Below are positions 6,331 to 10,462 of a stretch of 10,462 nt of DNA, in pieces. The DNA comes from Candidatus Omnitrophota bacterium (GTDB taxonomy: Bacteria > Omnitrophota > Gorgyraeia > 1-14-0-20-64-10). The stretch's first letter is position 1. Every line of letters begins with the position of its first letter. The notes below the pieces were generated by a model, which searched no databases, was not told the origin of the DNA, and saw only the letters and a list, made by a program, of their open reading frames with translations. Where the stretch lies: contig JAHFFF010000048.1 of assembly GCA_023248095.1 (NCBI GenBank), forward strand, positions 1 through 10,462, written 5' to 3'. The translations under genes and the position numbers were made by a program.

Positions 6331-7763
6331 TCCCCGCCGGCCTGCTTGCACTTTTACCGGAGCTCTGGATCGGGCTTCTGTTCTCGGCGATCCTGGCCCT
6401 GGACCTTCGCTGGAAGGAAACCCGCTCTTCCACCATGGGGATGCTGACCGCCGTGGGGCTTATGCCCCTCTTTCCATTGCTCTGGTGGCAGCACTCTTCC
6501 CTGCATCCTGCCGATCTGCTCAGCGGCATGTACCGGCTCGACCCGATGGCCCTTCTGTTCAAAGGGATTTTTTCCGCCTCGGCAATCTTGGTTACGCTGA
6601 TGACCCGGGAACTGGGCAAGACCATTCAGCGCGGCCACGGAGAATTTTACCTGCTGCTTCTGACCGCCACGCTGGGGATGTTCTTCGCCGCCTCCTCCGC
6701 CAACTTCATCATGCTGTTCGTTTCGCTGGAGCTGATCGCCATCACCTTTTACGTCCTCACCGCCTACCTTCAGACCGACCTGCATTCCTTGGAGGCCGGA
6801 ATGAAATATCTGGTGCTGGGCTCTCTTGCATCGGGACTCCTGCTCTACGGGTTTGCATTCATCTACGGCGCCACCGGCTCTCTTCAATTCTCTAAGATCC
6901 AAGAAGCGCTCTCTCATCATCAGGCTTCCCTTCCCGTCCCGCTCTTGTTCGGTCTTCTTCTCGCGCTTTCCGGCATTCTATTCAAAGTCGCCGCCGTTCC
7001 GTTCCAGCTCTGGGTTCCGGATGTCTATCAAGGGGCCCCCACGCCGGTGACCGCATTCCTCTCCGTTGGCTCCAAGGCAGCCGGTATCCTGGTTGTTTTC
7101 CGCGTCCTGCAGGAGCTGTTCCTTTTGCAGGCGCACCAATGGTCGCCGATCATCGCCTGGATCGCAGGTCTCACCATCGCCTACGGAAATTTGGGCGCCA
7201 TCCCGCAGACGAACATCAAGCGGCTGCTCGGCTATTCTTCCATCGGCCATGCCGGCTACCTCCTGATCGGAATCGCTACCGCCACCACCCTTGGGTCCGC
7301 CGGCACCAACTTCTATCTGATCAGCTACCTCTTCACCAACCTAGCGGTCTTCTTGGTGGTAACGGCCTTTTCCCGGCAGACGGGGTCGGATGAGATCCGC
7401 GACTACGCGGGGCTTTCCAAGCGTTCTCCCTTTCTGGCGGCCGCAATGTTCATCGCGCTGCTATCGCTGGCCGGAGTACCGCCTCTGGCGGGCTTCTTCG
7501 GTAAGTTCTTACTGCTGATGAGCGCGGTGACGGAAGGATATCTGCCGCTGGCAATCGTGGGTGCGGCGGCGGTGGTGGTGTCCCTCTACTACTATCTGCT
7601 GATCGTCTACACGATGTATGCCGACAAGCCGGAAGATCCCACGCCGATTCCGGTGAGCGCCCCGGTGCGCCTGGCCTTGCTCCTCTGCCTCGTTGCCATG
7701 TTGGGCATCGGCATCTGGCAGGGTCCCTTCCTCCGCATCTCCCTCGCCGCTTCCTTCCAGTAG
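6327..7763 (+). CDS. nuoN: NADH-quinone oxidoreductase subunit N (antiporter-like)
   Basis: Third antiporter-like subunit of complex I, 478 residues, about 14 membrane helices. It starts at ATG 6327 inside the nuoM stop (ATGA). Pumping residues are present: Glu135 in FVSLELIAITFYVL, Lys220 in GILFKVAAVPFQLWVPDVYQ, and Lys250 in the following helix (SVGSKAAGILVV). They correspond to Glu133, Lys217 and Lys247 of Escherichia coli NuoN. NIKRLLGYSSIGHAGYLLIG and AGVPPLAGFFGKF are also standard. It is the last gene of the operon. Its TAG ends one base before the stop codon of a convergent toxin gene, with no room for a terminator. Confidence 0.97.
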   Translation: MIPAGLLALLPELWIGLLFSAILALDLRWKETRSSTMGMLTAVGLMPLFPLLWWQHSSLHPADLLSGMYRLDPMALLFKGIFSASAILVTLMTRELGKTIQRGHGEFYLLLLTATLGMFFAASSANFIMLFVSLELIAITFYVLTAYLQTDLHSLEAGMKYLVLGSLASGLLLYGFAFIYGATGSLQFSKIQEALSHHQASLPVPLLFGLLLALSGILFKVAAVPFQLWVPDVYQGAPTPVTAFLSVGSKAAGILVVFRVLQELFLLQAHQWSPIIAWIAGLTIAYGNLGAIPQTNIKRLLGYSSIGHAGYLLIGIATATTLGSAGTNFYLISYLFTNLAVFLVVTAFSRQTGSDEIRDYAGLSKRSPFLAAAMFIALLSLAGVPPLAGFFGKFLLLMSAVTEGYLPLAIVGAAAVVVSLYYYLLIVYTMYADKPEDPTPIPVSAPVRLALLLCLVAMLGIGIWQGPFLRISLAASFQ

Positions 7764-8039
7764 TTAGGCTAACCCTGCCTTCACGGCTTCGTAGATCGTT
7801 TCACGTGGACCGATACCCACAACAACCACTGTAATAACCCGACGTTCCATCCTGTAAACAATACGAAACCGCCGGGCGCGGAAGGAATGAAACCCGATCA
7901 GCTCGTCCCGCAGTGGTTTGCCGATCCACGGATCCTTGACGATCTCCTCAAGGGCCCTGCGGACGTACCGCTTGGTCTCCGGAGGAAACGTGCGAAGGGT
8001 TTCTTGGACTTTCGGGGTGATGACAAGCCGCCACTTCAC
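7764..8039 (-). CDS. RelE/ParE-family toxin
   Basis: A 91-residue basic protein of the RelE/ParE fold, presumably an mRNA-cutting or gyrase-targeting toxin; sequence alone does not say which. The typical order is seen: MKWRLVITPKVQETL at the first strand, two helices with RRALEEIVKDP, GKPLRDELIGFHSFRARRFRIVYR (the strand with RI.Y), and the closing VGIGPRETIYE that places a conserved Arg. Its ATG overlaps the antitoxin stop by 4 bases, so the pair is co-translated. It looks intact. It converges on nuoN with directly abutting stop codons. Confidence 0.9.
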   Translation of the reverse strand: MKWRLVITPKVQETLRTFPPETKRYVRRALEEIVKDPWIGKPLRDELIGFHSFRARRFRIVYRMERRVITVVVVGIGPRETIYEAVKAGLA

Positions 8040-8311
8040 GCGCGGCCCCAGTTTATCCTTTCCATGGGAATTCCCTTACCGCCCCGGCGCAGGTACTTCA
8101 GGGAGGCCCGGATCTGGGCCATCAATCTGGGATCCGACTTGATGGCCAACGTCTCCACGATGGATTCCCACTCCTCGTAGGAAACCAGTACTGCCGCAGG
8201 CCTGCCCTTGGCCGTGATCACCACCTCGTCTCCTAATCGATTCACGCGGCGTACTGCTTCCAGGGCGTGGATCCTGAACTCCGTCACAGGAACGACATTC
8301 AGCGGCTTCAT
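8036..8311 (-). CDS. Phd/YefM-family antitoxin
   Basis: A 91-residue antitoxin. The N-terminal DNA-binding Phd fold is seen as VVPVTEFRIHALEAVRRVNRLG, then DEVVITAKGRPAAVLVSYEEWESI, the family's most recognisable segment. The C-terminal part (from about 58, SDPRLMAQIRASLKYLRR) should be the toxin-binding tail. The start at ATG 8311 is fixed by a perfect AGGAGGT five bases upstream. It overlaps the toxin gene as ATGA, in the normal antitoxin-first order. It is likely autoregulated with its toxin at the promoter just upstream. Confidence 0.92.
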   Translation of the reverse strand: MKPLNVVPVTEFRIHALEAVRRVNRLGDEVVITAKGRPAAVLVSYEEWESIVETLAIKSDPRLMAQIRASLKYLRRGGKGIPMERINWGRA

Positions 8312-8315
8312 AGGT

Positions 8316-8322
8316 ACCTCCT
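8316..8322 (-). promoter_or_regulatory. Strong ribosome-binding site of the Phd antitoxin
   Basis: AGGAGGT on the minus strand, four bases before ATG 8311. It is the clearest Shine-Dalgarno I found in the window. Given the predicted transcription start near 8323, it would lie at the extreme 5' end of the mRNA. It should favour high antitoxin synthesis relative to the coupled toxin. Confidence 0.75.
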
Positions 8323-8329
8323 AAAACGA

Positions 8330-8358
8330 AGTGTAGCACTAAAATGCGCACCTGTCAA
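8330..8358 (-). promoter_or_regulatory. Sigma-70-type promoter of the Phd/RelE operon
   Basis: Consensus TTGACA (8358-8353), a 17-base spacer, and TACACT (8335-8330) on the minus strand. A short inverted repeat AGTG-TAG-CACT (8330-8340) covers the -10 box and could be part of the antitoxin operator. The leader would be only about 11-13 bases. Confidence 0.75.
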
Positions 8359-8384
8359 ACGCATGCTGGAAGCTCGCCGAGCCA

Positions 8385-9656
8385 TTACGCCGCCCGCAGC
8401 TGCTCCAGCCGCTCCTCCAAGCCGGAGGCACTAATCGTGTCTAGGATCGGCGGAGCAATCCCCATCCGCTGCAAAATCTCCTCCAGTCCCGTTGCCGGAT
8501 CCAAATGGATAACCGCCACGCTTCCAGACAGGATCCGACCCAGTTGGACAGCCGACGCAGCGTCCCCGAGGTAGTCGACTGCGGTTACACCCTCCCGCCG
8601 TAAGATCTCGAACGCCAACTCCTCCAGTCCCGCACTCGCGATTAACCTCACGCCGTTCCGTGCAGCAACCTCCTGTGCCTCCGCACTGTTGGCTCCAAAC
8701 AGGATAAAGTGATTCCTCGCTTCACCTGGAATCCGCGCCACAAACTCCGCCAGGCCGAGTCGTTTGCTGATCACACCGACGTCCAACACGAACAAACTTC
8801 TGGTCCCCCATGCAGCCTCGGCCAGAAGTCCCAATCTTCCTCGTTCCGCTTCCTCCAACCCTGCGGCGGGTGGGTTGACCGCGTACAAAACGGTCATGGA
8901 ATCAGGCACGATACGCTCCGCGCGGTATAGATCTAGGGAAGCGGAAACCTCTTTCGGCGCGAACATCAATGCAAGTCGGCCCTCAATCTCCTCCGGCGGC
9001 AAATAGGATTCGCTCAGCCCGATCAGCCCACCCGGACGCGTTCTCTTGATGATCCGCTTCCAAAACATCGGGGACATGGCAAGTCCGGAACCCATTCCCG
9101 GATAATGAACGATAGTAAGGTCCACCGGCTCCTCTCTGGGAGAGAAGCGAAGGAAATCCACCAGCCGGAAGTGCAGCTTGACCGGCCTGCCTTCGAAGGT
9201 GGTCTCGAGATCCAACGTACCACGTTCCGAAAGGATCCTTTCCTCCTCCGGTCCGAAAGTGGAAACAAAATTGGCCTCTTGCAATATCGATGACAGCTCA
9301 CTCAGGCGGGCAAAAACCTCTTTCGGATCACGCCGATAACGGAAGGCCGTATCGTCCTCCAGATAGACATCCGTAACAGAGGGAAAACGGTTGATATATT
9401 TCTCAACCGTTTTCAGATCTGTACCCGAAGTAGGATACAGAATGTGCTTCATGCCATGTGCATACCGAGTCCAATCAGGCTCATTGTCCTCCACCCCAAC
9501 GGTGGCAGCCGGAGATCTAAACTGTTCTACGAAATCTTTTTTGGCAGCGTTTTCCTCCAAGCCTGACTGCCGCAGCGCATCAGCAGAATTGGGCAGGCCA
9601 AGTGCTAGGCTTAGCAGAATGGCTAAGATTCTGGGGAAAATTAGCGTCCGTTTCAT
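8385..9656 (-). CDS. Exported two-domain protein of unknown function with five GLEE motifs
   Basis: A 423-residue protein, not recognised as a named family. Residues 1-27 form a signal peptide (MKR, a hydrophobic core about 5-20, likely cleavage after NSADA), so it probably acts outside the cytoplasm. Residues about 60-260 resemble a divergent Rossmann or methyltransferase-like fold: YPTSGTD, VTDVYLEDD, VDLTIVHYPGMGSG (178-191) and RTRPGGLIGLSES (205-217), the last like the post-motif 'pGG' strand of class I methyltransferases. No clear SAM-binding GxGxG is present. Residues about 270-400 form a second alpha/beta domain (SLFVLDVGVISKRLG, FILFGANS, VDYLGDA, VAVIHLDPA). GLEE occurs at 32, 266, 343, 390 and 412. 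The ATG at 9656 has no Shine-Dalgarno. It stands alone between the Phd/RelE pair and the XRE gene. The combination suggests Omnitrophota, from memory only. Confidence 0.85.
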   Translation of the reverse strand: MKRTLIFPRILAILLSLALGLPNSADALRQSGLEENAAKKDFVEQFRSPAATVGVEDNEPDWTRYAHGMKHILYPTSGTDLKTVEKYINRFPSVTDVYLEDDTAFRYRRDPKEVFARLSELSSILQEANFVSTFGPEEERILSERGTLDLETTFEGRPVKLHFRLVDFLRFSPREEPVDLTIVHYPGMGSGLAMSPMFWKRIIKRTRPGGLIGLSESYLPPEEIEGRLALMFAPKEVSASLDLYRAERIVPDSMTVLYAVNPPAAGLEEAERGRLGLLAEAAWGTRSLFVLDVGVISKRLGLAEFVARIPGEARNHFILFGANSAEAQEVAARNGVRLIASAGLEELAFEILRREGVTAVDYLGDAASAVQLGRILSGSVAVIHLDPATGLEEILQRMGIAPPILDTISASGLEERLEQLRAA

Positions 9657-9755
9657 AGCGCTAGTTCTGGATAATACTAACGTTACCTGACGTCTAGCGG
9701 AAAATCAAAAAATATGTAGGATAAATTTCTACTAATCAAACCAACGGTGATCTCT
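9657..9755. other. AT-rich intergenic region between the exported-protein gene and the XRE gene
   Basis: 99 bases without a gene. A possible -10 box TATTAT (minus strand, 9676-9671) would give the 8385-9656 gene a leader of about 8 bases, but I find no -35 at the right distance. A distant CGCTAG/CTAGCG inverted pair flanks it. No terminator hairpin for the upstream XRE gene is evident. Confidence 0.4.
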
Positions 9756-10241
9756 CTACCGGGTCTTAGCGTACCGATGAAAGCGTTGGATCACGCCTTG
9801 AATCACCTCAGGACGATAACAAGATAGTTGCAGCCACGCTCTTTCGATCGTCCGTTTTCCCAACCGCGGGGAGCGAGAAGATCCCTTTCCCATGACGAGT
9901 TGAACACCCATGATCGCCTTGAGCAAGACAACCAATTGTTGCTCCTCGGAGCCCTTTACAGCAACGTTGGAAACAACCCCATTGACCACCCGTTCCAAGC
10001 TCTTGCGCGTGAAATCCCTTGGTCCCGTAAATTCACGAGGACTTATTCCATCCACGAGAACACCGGGGCGGACCCGTAGGGCTAGAGCCAACGCCCGCAA
10101 CGTTTTTAAGGTAACCTCTCTCTTCCCCCGCTCAACGGCGGAAAGATTCGGGCGGGAGATCCTTGCCGCCTTGGCCAGAGCCTCTTGAGACAGCCGGCGT
10201 TCTAAGCGCCAGAGGAGAACCGTCCTGCTGAATGGACCCAT
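9756..10241 (-). CDS. XRE-family helix-turn-helix DNA-binding protein
   Basis: A 161-residue putative repressor. Residues about 8-63 form a Cro/CI-type helix-turn-helix: LWRLERRLSQEALAKAARIS, then RPNLSAVERGKREVTLKTL with the usual 'S.iErGkr..tl.tL..la.aL' pattern. The C-terminal 95 residues (from SPREFTGPRDFT) are basic and mostly helical, ending in QRFHRYAKTR. I do not recognise that part. It starts at ATG 10241 with no Shine-Dalgarno and a promoter whose predicted start lies only about five bases upstream. Repeated half-sites in that promoter suggest autoregulation. No partner gene follows, so if it belongs to a toxin-antitoxin pair, the partner is absent here. Confidence 0.85.
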   Translation of the reverse strand: MGPFSRTVLLWRLERRLSQEALAKAARISRPNLSAVERGKREVTLKTLRALALALRVRPGVLVDGISPREFTGPRDFTRKSLERVVNGVVSNVAVKGSEEQQLVVLLKAIMGVQLVMGKGSSRSPRLGKRTIERAWLQLSCYRPEVIQGVIQRFHRYAKTR

Positions 10242-10248
10242 AGATAAA

Positions 10249-10276
10249 ATGTATCATATTTAATACATATTTGTAT
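10249..10276 (-). promoter_or_regulatory. Repeated TGTAT/ATACA half-sites, likely XRE operator
   Basis: On the plus strand, ATGTAT (10249-10254), ATACAT (10263-10268) and TTGTAT (10271-10276) alternate in orientation. They form two overlapping inverted repeats, with spacers of 8 bases between the first pair and 2 between the second. They cover the space between the -35 and -10 boxes of the XRE gene. The region is AT-rich, so some matching is expected by chance. Confidence 0.4.
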
Positions 10277-10281
10277 AACAA
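10253..10281 (-). promoter_or_regulatory. Promoter of the XRE gene with near-leaderless start
   Basis: TTGTTA (10281-10276), a 17-base spacer, and TATGAT (10258-10253) on the minus strand. Transcription would start near 10246, about five bases before ATG 10241. It sits in the 48-base gap after the stop codon of the gene entering from the right. Confidence 0.55.
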
Positions 10282-10289
10282 AAAAGGCC

Positions 10290-10462
10290 TTACTTCTTCT
10301 TGCCGTAGACCGCTTCCCAGCTTCCGACCATGGGTCCAGTAAGAGAGACGGGCGCGTGGATGCGACACTGATGGGGAAATTTCAGCGTGCACTCAGGAAG
10401 CGGCTTGCGCAGCTTGGGGTCCATCAGCTCGTGGATGTCCAGCTTCATGGCGTCGCGGGAGT
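10290..10462 (-). CDS. C-terminal end of an unidentified protein (5' part beyond window)
   Basis: An open frame runs from the right edge to TAA 10292-10290, giving 56 complete codons that end in GPMVGSWEAVYGKKK. Other stretches are KLDIHELMDPKLRKPLPE, CTLKFPHQC and RIHAPVSLTGP, with two Cys eight residues apart. Codon use looks coding. The Met at 10448 is probably internal, because the frame continues upstream of it and no ribosome-binding site precedes it. The residues look like the conserved tail of an enzyme, but I cannot name the family. Same strand as the XRE gene, 48 bases upstream of it. Confidence 0.6.
   Translation of the reverse strand, partial: SRDAMKLDIHELMDPKLRKPLPECTLKFPHQCRIHAPVSLTGPMVGSWEAVYGKKK

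Noticed and set aside
8076..8351. Minus-strand 91-codon frame overlapping the antitoxin
   Set aside because: It is frame-shifted relative to the Phd antitoxin, lacks any family pattern, and would start upstream of the predicted transcription start.
8372..8382. GCTC-GCC-GAGC hairpin after the exported-protein gene as a terminator
   Set aside because: The stem has only four pairs and no T-run follows on the minus strand.
10278..10295. AAGGCCTT palindrome followed by a T-run (minus strand) as a terminator for the right-edge gene
   Set aside because: The palindrome has no loop and cannot form a usable hairpin. The T-run also leads straight into the XRE promoter.

Overview
The window comes from a bacterial chromosome of moderately high GC. 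It holds twelve real genes or gene remnants, packed tightly on both strands. No single gene fixes the taxonomy. The best hint is the exported protein at 8385-9656, which has a signal peptide ending in ALRQSGLEE and five copies of a GLEE tetrapeptide. From memory, not a search, that style recalls proteins of candidate phylum Omnitrophota (OP3), so this is a weak placement. The gene set does not suggest a phage or plasmid.

Layout, left to right. (1) 1-1446, minus strand: a split transketolase, with an N-terminal TPP-binding subunit followed by a C-terminal subunit that runs off the left edge. (2) 1519-2121, plus strand: a decayed toxin-antitoxin-like module. A small ribbon-helix-helix/DUF6922-like protein is intact, with a palindromic operator in its promoter. 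Its partner has shrunk to about 25 N-terminal and 27 C-terminal codons, read here as an AbiEii-type nucleotidyltransferase with its catalytic middle deleted. (3) 2164-7763, plus strand: nuoJ-K-L-M-N, the membrane-arm half of respiratory complex I, as one translationally overlapping operon. nuoA-I are not adjacent. (4) 7764-8311, minus strand: an apparently intact Phd/YefM antitoxin and RelE/ParE toxin pair with a strong promoter, converging on nuoN with no bases between the stop codons. (5) 8385-9656, minus strand: the exported two-domain protein of unknown function. (6) 9756-10241, minus strand: an XRE-type DNA-binding protein with its own promoter and repeated operator half-sites. (7) 10290-10462, minus strand: the C-terminal end of an unidentified protein entering from the right edge.

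Functionally, NuoJ-N form the proton-translocating arm of complex I and need the peripheral arm and NuoA/H encoded elsewhere. The transketolase serves pentose-phosphate carbon shuffling. The TA-like modules lie directly on both sides of the nuo block, one broken and one intact, which suggests module insertion at the operon borders.

Three points deserve a second look. The GLEE tetrapeptide recurs in the exported protein. NuoM lacks the transmembrane lysine normally required in antiporter-like subunits, and also the nearby aspartate. Several predicted promoters sit so close to the start codon that the mRNAs would have almost no leader. No gene-free stretch exceeds 300 bases, and I saw no rRNA, tRNA, CRISPR array or convincing intrinsic terminator.
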